Shown: positions 1 to 11,035 of the stretch, piece by piece
How the letters are laid out: every line of letters begins with the position of its first letter
Position numbering within the stretch: the first letter of the stretch is position 1
DNA from: Isoetes engelmannii
Lineage: Eukaryota > Streptophyta > Lycopodiopsida > Isoetales > Isoetaceae
Reading direction: 5' to 3'
NCBI GenBank assembly: GCA_011763485.2
Contig: JAANSK020115572.1
Coordinates: forward strand, 1 to 26,549
Length of the DNA: 26,549 nt
The notes under the pieces: generated by a model
The model's input: the letters and a program-made list of their open reading frames with translations, nothing else
Databases searched by the model: none
What the model was told of the DNA's origin: nothing
Position numbers and translations under genes: made by a program

Positions 1-760
1 TTGTACAATATATTCTTGCCAGATCTTGGCGTTCATCTCTGTATTTCTGTATTTCGGTTTCCGTGTATTTCGTTTCCAAGTATTCCGGTTAGGTTCGTGA
101 CAGGTGAATCGACCCAGATTTCACATTTGCCATGCCTGGCTTTTGCGCCAAGGAGTGCAAATAGAAATGCGGTCGCCCAATTCAGGGGCTTCACGGCCTT
201 TGCCATGCTTCATGCGGTCTGTGCCAATTCAGGGGCTTCATGGCCTGGTCATTCCAAAAATTGCCAGAAGCATTGGCGTTTTTTTTTTTAGTTTGCTTTG
301 TTTTTTTGTTTATTTGTTTCAACCATAGGGCCAATCGAGACCATTGCCTCTAGCAGGCATTTTTGTTCTCAGAATTCTAGTGGCCTTTGATCAGACATCA
401 GATATGGAATATTTGCCAAATCAATGGTCAAGAATAAACGTTGAAAACAAGACCGATAAACCAACACAAAACATCGAGAAAAACTCCTTTAACTTCTTAT
501 TGCACACTCCTTATTGTTTTTTTTAATCATTGAATCCAAGGATATTCCTGCGCATATCCAAAATTAAGGCACCACCAATTTACACATCAGATCCATGTAG
601 AAAGAGACGCTCCCCTACATATGTATATACGTTATATACGTATAATCATACGGGAACAATTACTAAATACAATGCACAGAACCATTGGCTACCAGAAGGG
701 TAAGTTTGAACAGCAAAACTCAGATAATGAACACATTAGCAATTACATAGCATCAACCAG
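1..760. other. Intergenic, short tandem duplications
   Basis: I see no gene. Bases 1-90 hold a loose repeat of a TGTATTTC-like word. A two-copy duplication of about 45 bases starts at 169 and at 214 (both copies contain CAATTCAGGGGCTTCA). The copies differ at CpG positions, for example CACGGCC in the first and CATGGCC in the second, as expected from methylated-cytosine decay. The open frames here are short and have no recognisable motif. Confidence 0.6.
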
Positions 761-890
761 ACTACAAGCTGCATATCGTCCCATGCAAAATAGGCTTTCA
801 TAGAAGCTAAATCCACAAACTACAAGCTGCATATCATCATATGCAAAATAGGCTTTCATAGAAGCACAATCCACAAATAAGCTGCATATA
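761..890. repeat. 58-base tandem duplication, 2.2 copies
   Basis: Unit 1 starts at 761 and unit 2 at 819, both with ACTACAAGCTGCATATC. A partial third copy (AAGCTGCATATA) starts near 879. Both full units contain ATGCAAAATAGGCTTTCATA. One difference is again TCGTCCC against TCATCAT, a CpG change. There is no coding content. Confidence 0.9.
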
Positions 891-2640
891 CAATCTGGCA
901 TTACAAACTTTACATTCAAAAAGTGGCTTCACAGGTAAGCTCTGTACAATTTAGAACAACTTTGCCTTCTAGCTGCCCGACAAGAAACTTTTGCTAGCAG
1001 CGGATTTTCATCAACATAGTGGCTAGGTTTGGACCTTTCCAGGAGCGCCTGACTGCATTATGAAGCTCCAGACTTGGATCCCTGCATCAGGTGGGATCAG
1101 GACCCCTGCACCCCGATTCGAACTCCAAAATCCAAATGCAGCAATTCAGGTTGCTTCAATCCAACAGAAAACAAATGGTTTCTTTGAGCATCCACTATTT
1201 CAAAATTGCAGAATATCACAAAAAATGGTTTGTCGTGCAAAACGTTTATTTATACCTATAAATGATTGGCATAGAGCCCACAAGGCTGTAGATGTTATCA
1301 TGTGATTGAGCACCATACAAGGGACTAATGGTGACGTGAAAATGGGATCCAGCCGAGGTTGACTACCATTTTGGTGTGCTAGGCTTATAGTCGGTCACTG
1401 AGTGTGGGCGGGGTATGGGTCTCACACCCCCTGGGTCAGATGGATTCGATAGGTGTGGGTGAGCGTGACCTATGGATTTTGGGGGGTTAAGTCGGATGTG
1501 GTTCGCTTGAGGGGGGCCACATTCTCTAGCCACACATGAAACCATTATGCTTCTGGAGGGGACTTGTCCTTTTTCTTGCCTCATCGGATCGGGGAGATGC
1601 AACCTGGAGTAGGTCTCATAGGGTGATTCCATGGGATTTACGTCTCCGAAAGGCTACAATCATGTTATAGCATGTCTCAGCCTATCTGCAAAGTATGCAC
1701 AGGAGGGGCGGATGGAGTGGACTACCCTAGCTAATGTTCTATGCCAGCCAATGCCATTGTCATGATTCCATCTATTATTATCTTGAGGCCTTGACCGTCA
1801 CTCAGCCCCATGAGTCTGAGCCCAGGGTAGAACCTTCATTTAAGATGCATTGTGAATGTTATTTGATGTATGTTGATGTTTCTATTGATGATGGATGGGC
1901 CACCCTTCGAGATGGCATATTATTTATATGTATTGTAGCTTGTGCTAACATGTATGTATGCTTCCGCCATATAGGATATCCCAGTGGAGGAATGGGGCCA
2001 ATGACACCTCCGTGTCCTTCGCTCGGACACTTGGGCCATCACAAGTGGTCCGGGTTAGACGGAGGGCCCGAACCAGTAGTTGCGTTGCTGGAAAGGGGGA
2101 TTTCCCGTATCTATATGATGGGAGCATCGTATAGGACCGGGGAGCATCACACAGACAATGCAAACACCTTGTGTTCTCACGTTGTGGAAGCAACTCAAGA
2201 TCTGTGGAAGAGCAAAGGTCTTGTGTTATCCAAATCAGGCCCTCCAGAAACTGGGCTCAAACGCCATATGCAAGATCTATGGATTCATGATTGATTATTT
2301 TGAGATCTATGACAGAATGGTTGGGAATACAGCTGCCAGAGACCTGCAAGGAGATTGATCAAGCAGGCGAGATGGGTTTCTGAAGATCATATGACTATTG
2401 ATAAGACTCCTATATTATAACAAGATGAGGCTTTAGCAGCTTACTGGGAAGCATAGCCTCCTTGCTTGGCATTTTCTCTTTGCAAAGGCTTCATGATTGC
2501 CTTTGGCTGGCTTAAACTGCCCGACAATATAGCATCCAACAGGCGCAGGCGCTCCTGTTTATCATCAAACATATGAGGGGAAAGATCTGATGTTTTTTTC
2601 TGCATAGTCGACGCTGGAGTGAAGATCTGATAAGCAGCAT
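891..2640. other. Intergenic, no recognisable gene
   Basis: Several open frames of 60-186 codons occur here, the longest at 1734-2294 (+). None shows a domain, a signal peptide or consistent splice sites. The stretch 1330-2200 is more GC-rich than its surroundings and contains many G-runs on the + strand, so it may be old repeat DNA. I found no terminal repeats or polyprotein motifs that would name a family. Confidence 0.5.
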
Positions 2641-2937
2641 CTGTGCGATTGAGTCGGAATCACGACTCTGTTACAACAAGCTTCTTTAGGTTTTCTCAAA
2701 TCGTCGACCACGATCTGGCCGTCCAGATCTCAGCAGCCCAGATCTCCAGTTTCTTCTTCAAGAATTTTTTTAGGGCAGGGTGTTTCTTCTTGGTCCTTGC
2801 ACGACACACAACACGACCCACGATCCTTTACACAGGTTTTTTCCCGCCACGCCCACGATCTTCAGCACACGAGCCTGCTATACGACTCTATACACGCCCT
2901 CATGTTTTTTTTTCCAGGCACGATGCTGGCCACGATG

Positions 2938-3052
2938 TTGTCAACGCATTGACCAGCACTGACCATGATGTTGACCACGCATTGACCACGCACTGACCAC
3001 GATATTGATCATGCATTGACCATGCATTGACCACCCCTTTGACCATGCCAGT
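2938..3052. repeat. TTGAC-rich short tandem array
   Basis: About nine degenerate copies of an 11-12 base unit of the form GCATTGACCAC/T follow one another, with variants such as GCACTGACCAC and GATATTGATCAT. Every intact unit carries TTGACC or CTGACC. TTGAC is the core of the W-box bound by WRKY factors, but the array lies far from any gene I can support, so a regulatory role is not shown. Confidence 0.85.
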
Positions 3053-3430
3053 CCATGAATTTTTGCACGGGTTTTTACACGACTTTTACACGACTCCCCT
3101 CCACCAATTTTTGCCAACCCTTTTCCCATTTTTACACACGCTTGGTGTCCACCTTTTTCCACACATTTGACCACATCTTTTGCCCACGATTCTCGTTCAT
3201 TTTTCCTTGCAGCTTCCCTTGCCATTCCTTCCATTTTTTCCACCTTTTTCCTTTGCACTCACGGATTTTTTCCATCTTCTTGCCTTTCTCTACCCCTCCA
3301 AAATTTTGGCCTCCACATTTTTGTCTCGCCACTTTTTGCCATGACCTCCCACGTACCATTGGGTCCCTTTTCGTCTTTATCATACCTTGCTTTAGGCGCC
3401 GCTCGACTTTTGAAGACACTGAGTTTTGTT
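3053..3430. repeat. Pyrimidine-rich low-complexity tract
   Basis: The + strand is strongly enriched in C and T, with TTTTTCCAC- and TTTTACACG-like words recurring. Long open frames on both strands here are a by-product of the skewed composition. They translate to Phe/Pro/Ser-rich or Lys/Gly-rich sequence with no domain. Confidence 0.7.
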
Positions 3431-3960
3431 TTGTCCGGGGGCAGTGCTAGCCCTTGGGGTTAACATGTGCAAATATATTGTAAGTAATGTATGCTAGGTG
3501 GCAAGCCATGATAGGTCACCTAGCAATGAACGTGGATCATTAAGTTAGGGTCCAGATCGTTTTGGATCAAGGGCCAAGATGGGTTGCTTGCTCTATTTAA
3601 GGGCAAACCCATTCATGTGCACGTACATTTTTCTCACTTTATTGGAGACCCTCATTTTGCTCTTTGTACAAATTTGTGTTTCTTGTATTTTTCTTCCCCT
3701 CATTCACGTTTTCCCCTTTCTTTCCTCCAAGATCTTGAGCTTGTGGCAGCCTTGTAGCGCTCGGTGGCCACAGATCCATTGCTTCAAAGTGATGCCAAGA
3801 ACCCCCAAGTTTAACACCATGCTTTTCAGAATTCTCCAGCATTTGACTATATTCGAGTACACGATACTGAGTGGATCCCACCTAACCAGCCGTTCCATGT
3901 GCTGTTGGACAAGGCCTCAGTGGGGTTACTAGGATCATATTTTGAGGAGATCATGGATGT
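3430..3960 (+). mobile_element. Possible LTR-like fossil (weak)
   Basis: A purine-rich GGGGGCAG stretch near 3437 is followed by TGCTAGCCC, which could be a polypurine tract next to a TG-starting terminal repeat. A TATA-like CTCTATTTAAG follows near 3592. The pyrimidine-rich array upstream would suit the spacer before a 3' repeat. I found no second matching repeat, no primer-binding site and no gag or pol motif, so this could equally be plain intergenic DNA. If it is an element, it is an old, incomplete one. Confidence 0.22.
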
Positions 3961-4600
3961 GCACACTCGGTTATGTCCTCAGGCACGACATTAAATTGTA
4001 TCCTAATGTATCATTGTACAAATTATCAACATGCTTATTACACCCAAGTTTTTTTTCTGTCAAAAACCTTTCTAGGCGAGGTCTTTTTAATCCTGTCAGT
4101 GACATGTTTGATGTTCCCTTGGATTCGATCCATAGGCCTATTGGTCTCCATGGACGATAAAAACCCATTCAACTCAATTCAATCCTTAGCACGCGCAGGA
4201 AGTGCTGCATGTCAGTAAAGCCACGATTTTTTTTAAACTGTTGTGATCGCTGTAACCGTTGTGTATAACCAAGATTACAAAGCATCAGCTGCCGCCGCAA
4301 CCACCACTATCTCTACTTGTGCCAAAAAAAAGTAGTGTGCAATATAACAAAAAGGAAAAAAACTTCCAGTAAACCATCACAAACTTTTTGTGTGTTGTGC
4401 AAGAAAAAATGACTGCCAAAACTAGACTTGCTAGGATCAGCTTCATATCATTTTGAATATATACTCTCACCTAAATCATAGCCATAACCGTACCTTTTAT
4501 ATGCTTAAAATGCTTCAAAGGGACTTAACCAAACTTTATAAAGTAAAGTAAGTTTGTATTAACGTCCACGAGAGCCAAAATGGCTATGGGACAAAGTACA
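3961..4600. other. Intergenic, nothing recognised
   Basis: AT-rich sequence with short homopolymers. A short open frame at 3942-4160 (+) has no motif I can name. Confidence 0.5.
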
Positions 4601-4613
4601 ATGTTTAATCATA

Positions 4614-5115
4614 TTATTTGGCGCTGCCGAGTAGCTCATGGATAAATCTGCCAATTTGTTTCAAGTGTTCTATGTCACGAAGGAACTCAACTAGATTGGA
4701 ATTTATCCGCCTTAAAGATGGGAATCTTGCTCGAATATTATCATACTTATGACATCTAGAGACTGCCTGTTCTTCTGATTCCACCTCATCCAATTCACAA
4801 GGACATAGTCTATCCTTTTGTTCAAGCTTCATCCATCATCTATCATCTATCGTAGGCCTGTGCGAGCTCATTTTGAACTTCGCAATAACATGAACAAGAT
4901 ATTTAGCCATCTCAACTGGTAGATATGATTGAGGACCAAGTGCCATCTGGGGATTAAAGTCTCAAAAATAATAGCCCACTTTTCCTTTCCTTGTGTTCTA
5001 CACATATCTAGCAGCATTTGCCTCCCTTGACATCCGATCAACATCCAATGAAATGCCAAGCTCAGTAGTCTATCTACTAACATCGCGGTACCAACTAGTC
5101 CATCTACCAACAGCA
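4614..5115 (-). mobile_element. LINE (non-LTR retrotransposon) ORF2 3' end, decayed
   Basis: This is the C-terminal end of a LINE reverse-transcriptase protein. From 5' to 3' on the minus strand the frames give SLDVDRMSREANAARYV, then FNPQMALGPQSYLPVEMAKY, then AKFKMSSHRPTIDDR, then KDRLCPC, a cysteine in AVSRCHKYDNIRARF, and IGRFIHELL before a stop at 4614. The order 'FR-SSHRL-IE-GRW', then Cys-x-Cys, then a later Cys with Tyr-D-x-x-R, is the usual tail of LINE ORF2 proteins; the zinc-binding-like cysteines are partly lost. At least three interruptions (in-frame stops near 5056, 4973 and 4834) and a short internal duplication (GTTGGTACCG twice, 5075-5125) show it is dead. No upstream reverse-transcriptase domain is present, so it is 5'-truncated. 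Confidence 0.72.
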
Positions 5116-5650
5116 CGGTACCAACTGGTTTTATTAACATTGGCCAACACTTTTTAAGGCTTCTACAATAGCAAATGAAAGTTTATGCTCTCCTTGAAAA
5201 CATCTTCTCAAAAACTGGAGTGTTCTTTCAGTTGCCACAATTTCTAAAGAGGCAGAGCCCCTTTCTACAAGCATTATCTCATATAAGGGGTGCTTTTCTT
5301 TACCTCAAAAAAGTGTTATATCCCTATCTTCTTTCTTATTTTGGTAAGGGGTTGGTAAATATGCCAGGGAGCCACATGTAACGCCACATGCGGCATTACC
5401 CTTGCCGGATTCCCTCCCCCTCCGGCTCCCCGGTTGACGAAAGTAATTGCAGAGTTTGAACTGCCCAGGCGCCAGCATTGAATGAATACGAAATTATCAG
5501 CTCTCCTCTCATTCTAGCGTCTAGATGTTTTCTTATTTGGCGCCTTAGGCCTCCTTCTGCTTCTTCCGGAGCCGTTTGAAGGTAGCTTTCTTCTAGAACC
5601 AACTTCTGATCTCCCCACGTCTACCATTTGCAGCTGAATCCGACCCTTTT
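5116..5650. other. Intergenic, one imperfect palindrome
   Basis: I support no gene. An imperfect 22-base palindrome, GTAACGCCACATGCGGCATTAC, sits at 5380-5401; its four mismatched bases are transitions. 5400-5650 is more GC-rich and could be a leader or an old exon, but no convincing frame is visible. Confidence 0.45.
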
Positions 5651-5654
5651 TTGC

Positions 5655-5996
5655 AGCCGAATCTGAAGTCTGGAGTACCCTTTACAGCCTTTGGAGTGTG
5701 GAATAGATTCCGCAGTCTCGAGTTTGGAGCTTGGAGCTCATTTTTCTGGTATACAGTTTTTTTGAATGCTTCCTTAAGCTTCACCTTTCTTTTGTATGTG
5801 CTTACACGACGGATTTCTTCACTCCCTTTGCAGGGAGTAAGAATCTGGAGTAAAAACTCCCTTTGCAGTGTGAAATCGATTCTGGAGTCTCGAGTTTGGA
5901 GCCTGGAGCTCATTTTTCTGGTATACATTTTTTTTTGAATGCTTCCTTAAGCTTCACCTTTCTTTTGTATGTGTTTACATGACAGATTTCCACTCT
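5655..5996 (+). repeat. ~171-base tandem duplication
   Basis: About 103 bases starting with CTCGAGTTTGGAGC at 5718 recur at 5889. The two copies share GGAGCTCATTTTTCTGGTATACA and GAATGCTTCCTTAAGCTTCA in part. Looser similarity extends to the left (CTGGAGTA...GCAGT). Copy 1 has TTACACGACGGATTTC where copy 2 has TTACATGACAGATTTC, again CpG to TpG/CpA. The open frames on both strands are not conserved between the copies, so this is probably not coding. Confidence 0.9.
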
Positions 5997-7500
5997 TTCT
6001 TTCCCTGGATCTATTGTCTGTCTACATAAGCATTTCTTTTTACGGATTTCTATAAGCAGATATGTCTCATTTTGGTTAAGAAACCTTATTAGGTTTAGGT
6101 CGTAATTGGATTACGAGCAAAAAAAAACTTGGCTGAACAGATTTTCTGTGGCCTTGCTGAATCTGTGGCTATGCCGGATCTGCCCTGTGGCCGGACCTGC
6201 TACTTTGGTAGAGTTTTGATGTGCTTGGCTTCAAGACTATTGCAGAGTTTTGATGTGTTTAGCTTTATGGCTATGAAACGACCTCTGTGGTTTGCTCCTA
6301 CAGATCCGAAAATCATGTGCTTGAGGTATGTAATGGGCCTTTATTTTATTTAGTACAGACTTTATACAAGTTATAATGCCATGGCCGATATTAAGCCTCT
6401 CGGATTTTACTTTGTTATATAAGTTATAAAGCCATGGCCGGTATTTTACTCTGTTTGTATATCTCCTATTGATCTGATCAGATTAAGAGTCCTTGGCTGA
6501 GCTGGTTGAGTCCTTTGTTGATCATGGCATGAATTTCAGAGCTTTTTGGAGGCAGCAGTGATGGATTCTTCGAAATAGGTAATTTAATGAGACAAAGCTC
6601 TTTCAAAATAATTTGCCAGCATCTGCCTGGCATTTTTTTGTTTTTTAATTTTTGGCCGTGTACAGGTACAGGAATCGAAGATCATACTTCCTTCAAAAAT
6701 ACTGGATCATAAGCCAGTCTGCATAATCAGTGTCCAGTTTTTTACTTGCAAGCTATTTCTTAGCCATGTTGTATATCATGGATAAGAGCATGGCAGATCT
6801 GTCTCTGTATGATCTCAAGTTCAAAGAAAAAAAAAATTAAAAACACTCAATCAGGTTGTAAATTATTAGAAAACATATGTAATATCATCGCAACGATTCC
6901 CCATGCTTCCACGATATCTGTAAAGTCTTGAAAATGGCAGAACCAAATTGAAGAGGCCAAGCAGCACTAGCACTGCAGCAGCATCCAGCATCAGCATCAG
7001 GTATCCGATTTCACAAGAGTGTTCCAATTTTTTTTTTTTTTTTAACCTTCAGGTATTTTCATTGCTCACTTGCTTCAGGTTTTGATGTTTATGGACTTTA
7101 AGAGTGAATCCACCTTCAGAGAAAGTCGAAGCGGCATAGAGCACATGCTGAGAGAACAGATAATGTGGTTTTTCTTATTGAGTTCATGGTTTGGCCTCAA
7201 GAACACAAAGAACAGACGTATTATGAGCTTCATAATGGTGCTTGCATTGCATTATTGTCTTTTTAAATCTCTCTGATTGTGGTATATAGCGATGGCATTA
7301 GAAATCTACCTCTATTCATGTTTGCATCATGAGTTCCAGTTCAGGCTTCTTTAAATTGTTGCTGTTTTGAATTTATATTTGACATTGTTTGCAACAAAAT
7401 CTACCTTTGAGGCACTCAACACTCAACATGTTTTTGTTTGGAAGCTACGTACCTTTTTGGTAAGTTCGTTGTCATTTGTATTTTGTTATTTGGTGTGCTT
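5997..7500. other. Intergenic, small tandem duplications
   Basis: No gene is recognised. AGAGTTTTGATGTG occurs at 6211 and 6244 (33-base period). AAGTTATAA-GCCATGGCCG-TATT occurs near 6368 and 6422. A T run lies at 7027-7043. The 74-codon frame at 6129 spans the 33-base duplication and shows no domain. Confidence 0.5.
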
Positions 7501-7552
7501 AGCTAATAGTCATCCCTTTTTCATAAACAGATTTTCCTTTAATTTAGGGGCA

Positions 7553-8320
7553 AATGGAAGGTTGCTTGAGAAATGGCCTATTTTGATTGCTGGATTTCCA
7601 TTTTATTTTCTTGATTTGGATTTTATCAAGGTTAACATGTTATGTTCTTTTTAATTGAATTTTAAAGCATTCTCAACAAATGCCTTTTATTTCCATCTGA
7701 TAGGCTGTGGCCAAGCTTCTTATCAACAAGTGTTACAAAGACTTGAAGGTAATACATGGTTCTGTATTTTGGTCAATGCTCTATAATCCAATGCCATTCG
7801 ATGCACTAGACATTGAAATGTTTAGATGGTTAACTTTATAATCTTCTCTCTAAAATGAATGTACTTTGTACTTTGGATGCCCACCAGGGTTTAATATCGT
7901 CGATTCTCCCTGTTGTCTAATAAATTGTTTCCTTTTTTTTATACCAGAGTCTCACCTGTTCCTCTAAACCAGTGTGTGATCTTTTAGAAGGTTTGTCAGT
8001 CCAAATATTCTCTTACGTTTATAGGTTATTGGCTACCTCTATACAATTGTTGCTTGCTCTGTAGCTTTCAATTATCTTAGATGTTTTTTATGTCTCTTTT
8101 TGTTTTGCACGAAAAATGTCAATCTGAATGTATCTTGCAACTAGCGATCTCTTTGGTTCCGTTTGCATACCTATTTACATTCTTTTTACACTCCAAAGGT
8201 TTTTGGAGTTTGCTACATCTCTTGCATAGTGTCATGCATTTGAAATTGTGCAGAATAAAAGGCGAATGCAGTTTGTGCTCAGACAAGCTGGAATGAGCAG
8301 AAACAAGAATTAAGCATTAA
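7553..8320 (+). CDS. Possible 3' exons of an unrecognised spliced gene
   Basis: Three blocks fit together as phase-0 exons. About 7553-7630 encodes GRLLEKWPILIAGFPFYFLD and ends ATCAAG|GTTAAC. About 7704-7748 follows GATAG and encodes AVAKLLINKCYKDLK before |GTAATA. About 8254-8313 follows GTGCAG and encodes NKRRMQFVLRQAGMSRNKN and a stop. Every junction has GT..AG ends and keeps the frame open. The basic C-terminal end (KRRMQFVLRQAG) looks protein-like rather than random. I do not recognise the family and cannot find the 5' exons. It may be a real gene tail, a pseudogene, or chance. Confidence 0.3.
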
Positions 8321-8329
8321 GGCAGCCAT

Positions 8330-9830
8330 TAAATTTCTGTAAAAAGATTGATGCTAGCAGCAGAGGTTTTTACATACCATATCGTCATCCTATGGGAACA
8401 AAACGCTTAATTATGTGGAGACTGGCTATTGTTAGATTGTGCAGTTGCTATAAAGCAAAGCACATCTCCGGTTTTTAACATAACATTTTACTTATGCTAT
8501 CGCATTAGAAAGTTGCAGCAAGTATTCCAAAGTTTGCATTATGGGTTTGTTTGTTTGATTTTGAGGTGTTGAGTTGGTTCTTATTTATATGTGAAGAGAA
8601 GAGACTATCCATGAATAAGAAGCCATAACGAGTTTCCCCACCCCCGTTTCAAAATCTACCATTATTCTTGATACCTCGGAAGCAAAACTTGGAATTTCTA
8701 TGTCAGTTTGTTTTTAATGTTATCAAGGGAACTATGCCCAAAGCTAATATGCCTTTTCGGTGCATTCTTGGATTGGTATGTGGCTTTAGATCCTGGATTT
8801 TAATCTGGTCAACTATCATTACATGGCCATGTGCATCAATGTGGGACCTTAATGTCAAAGGTATGTATGCAGTTTTTGAGAACGGGTGCAGATCACAATT
8901 TGAGGTCAGGCTAAGCAACTCGCATCTTCTCATCAGATCTGATGGTGAGGTGCATGAACATGTGTATGTAAATATTAGAACGGGGTGCAGATCACAATTT
9001 TAGCTCTTTTAGCTCTGTCGAACGTTGTTGTACGTACATGATATAATCCTATTTAGAATAATGCAGTACTCCCTTCAATAATTATACTGTTCCTTCGAGA
9101 TGGTACACATCCAAATTTTATGGCAAGAGCTTGAGATCTTTGTGCAAGAATTGAGATATTCATGTGTACAAGAATAACAACTATACACAAGTTCATGTAT
9201 AAGAATAACAACTATACACAAGCACATGGTATTTTATAAAAAAGAAAGACCACGACCTAAATTAGTCAACCCACAACAGCAAGAAAAAGACCTTAGACCA
9301 ACAGCTTTTGAACAAGGTGTAATAATTAATTTCATTAACAATATTGTTAACCAAACCAATTGAACCAAACCAAACTAACAAACCAAACCAACTTAACCCT
9401 TGCTCGGAGCTTTCATGATAGCAATTTAGTGATTTAATTATATAATCAATAAAGCAATGGGTTTAACAAATATGATAAGGTCCCTGCCTCCCACTCACCC
9501 TCCATGCCCTCTCTTTTCTCACGTTTGTTCCATTGTATGCAAGCATTCACATACACACAATGCCCTTCATTTATTTGATCTAGAGATAGAATTATATCTA
9601 TGATGATATTCTATTTTATCACATTGACTTATTTCACACATCCCAGCTAATGCTCGGGATCGCCAGGGACACGTTTCTAGTTCTTTGTGAACAAGAAAGT
9701 TTTATATCCCATAAACAACAAGGGGAGTCTTTTTCCTCCCAATTCCCTCTCTTTGTTTCCACTCGGGAAACTTTAGGTTAATTTTTTTTTTTAAAAATAA
9801 AGAAACAAGAAATATTGTGACATAAAAGTT
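8330..9830. other. Intergenic, two-copy repeats
   Basis: No gene is supported. GAACGGG(G)TGCAGATCACAATTT occurs at about 8880 and 8979. A 33-base tandem duplication with AAGAATAACAACTATACACA lies at 9161-9226. The 111-codon frame at 8668-9003 runs through the first repeat and has no motif. Confidence 0.5.
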
Positions 9831-9861
9831 CAGTTCTATTCAAATTTCAATTTTACAAAAC

Positions 9862-9980
9862 TTCTGCACAGATGCAGATCATTTAAGTTCCAAAATTTAT
9901 ATCAGATAATATCAGTTTCACAAAAATTCTGCTCAGATGCAGATCATATCAGATCAAAATTTATATCAGTTCGTATCAGA
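9862..9980. repeat. 65-base tandem duplication
   Basis: TTCTGC-CAGATGCAGATCAT occurs at 9862 and 9927, and CAAAATTTATATCAG-..TATCAG follows each at the same 65-base offset. The region beyond, to about 10015, is made of ATATCAGATC-like words. It lies just past the 3' end of the B3 gene, outside its coding part. Confidence 0.85.
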
Positions 9981-10010
9981 TCATATCACAGAAAAACATA
10001 TCACATCATA

Positions 10011-10647
10011 TCATTTGCCCTTCACTTTACTATCAATTCCTGTATTTGAAGTTCCTGCATTTGAAGTTCCTGCATCTGGAGAAACATTGAAACTTCTTTG
10101 TAAATTCACTTTTAAAGATAAGAAGTTCATATGCACATGTCCAAAACTCTGCTTCAAACATCCATCCTTTCCAAATATTTCAACGCATAATTTTGCCTTT
10201 GACACAAAGCCAAAATGTTAACACGTCTCCTTCAATCCCATGTGAACCTGCAAATTTTTTCCATCCAGGACCCAGCTTACAAGTACCTTCTCCTCCAATC
10301 TTCTGTATGGTTATTAACCAATCAAATCCATCACAACCTTTTAATATAAGCTCATATCCTTTCATAAAATTCAATTGGAATAACCTGGAAGACAAAAACA
10401 AGCTTAAACAAAAAAAATAATACTTTAAAAGTTCAACTAAACTGTAAAACTGTGGTAAAAGTTCAACTAAACTGTAAAAGAAGAAAGAAAGTTTTCTTAC
10501 CAGCTCATCATCTGGATCTTTCATAATATGGTAGAATCCAACAATTCTTCTTTCACACACTTCTACTTTTCCCTTCCCCTCTTGTGATGCTGCAAGGCTG
10601 CAAGGAAAAAAGCACCCCCCCCCCCGCGGGTTCTTTACGTCCTCCAT
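10011..10647 (-). pseudogene. B3 DNA-binding domain gene, broken (REM-like)
   Basis: B3 domains are plant-specific DNA-binding folds in nuclear transcription factors. Exon 1 (10647-10501) encodes GFYHIMKDPDDEL and ends CTG|GTAAGA. The 116-base intron 10500-10385 ends TTCCAG. Exon 2 continues VIPIEF, then GYELILKGCDGFDWLITIQK, CKLGPGWKKFAGSHGIEGD and VLTF. The GW..F....GI..GD.L.F pattern is the classic end of a B3 fold. After it the adjacent frame gives VSKAKLCVEIFGKDG, the expected last strand, then a Ser/Thr-rich tail ending at 10011. Two single-base shifts break exon 2: one in the T-run just after VIPIEF (about 10370) and one near 10205 after VLTF. A C11 run (10615-10625 on +) lies in the first codons and could be a sequencing weak point. 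Only one B3 domain is present. It is divergent from the receptor kinase gene. The alternative is a working gene with assembly errors. Confidence 0.72.
10426..10479. repeat. 30-base tandem duplication in the B3 intron
   Basis: TAAAAGTTCAACTAAACTGT occurs at about 10426 and 10456, inside the single intron of the B3 gene. Part of it (ACTAAACTGTAAAAGAAG) recurs near 10714 upstream of that gene. Confidence 0.85.
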
Positions 10648-10857
10648 TGCAACTAAAGACTAAAAATAGAAACATAGCTGTTAGGAAACTCTTCCCCCCA
10701 TCGATTCCCTAATACTAAACTGTAAAAGAAGAAACAAAACTGTTAGGGCAAAAAACACTCTGAGAAAACAAGCTTAAACAAGAAATTTACCTTAAAACTT
10801 GTTGATAAAAGCTCGGAAATCTCCAAACAACTCCACAGAACAAATGTCAGCAACAAA

Positions 10858-11003
10858 GTCGAAGAAAACTCCACAATGCCGAACCACAGAGTCGAGAAAA
10901 TTCCAAGAAAGTCGGACGCAGTCGAGGAAACTCCAAGAAAGTCGAGCAGAGTCGAGAAAACTCCAAGTCGGATAGAGTCGAAGAAAAACTCAAAGAAGAT
11001 AGC
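10858..11003. repeat. ~30-base degenerate tandem array
   Basis: About four diverged units of the form AGTCGAGAAAACTCCAAGAA follow one another (starts near 10890, 10921, 10951 and 10977). The array is part of the shared upstream region of the B3 gene and the receptor kinase. The long minus-strand frame across it (10743-11045) is Phe/Leu/Ser-rich only because of the repeat. Confidence 0.75.
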
Positions 11004-11035
11004 ACAACTGAAGAAAATGGAAAAAAGGCACAGCA

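Noticed and set aside
1104-1120. GGAGTTCGAATC on the minus strand, like a tRNA T-arm or SINE B box
   Set aside because: No acceptor stem, anticodon arm or A box at a suitable distance.
1734-2294. 186-codon open frame on +
   Set aside because: No domain, no splice pattern, mixed low-complexity composition; likely chance in GC-richer DNA.
2938-3052. CRISPR-like array
   Set aside because: The units are contiguous with no unique spacers, and the context is eukaryotic.
2941-3463. Overlapping long frames on both strands
   Set aside because: Caused by the tandem array and pyrimidine skew; the translations are repetitive with no motif.
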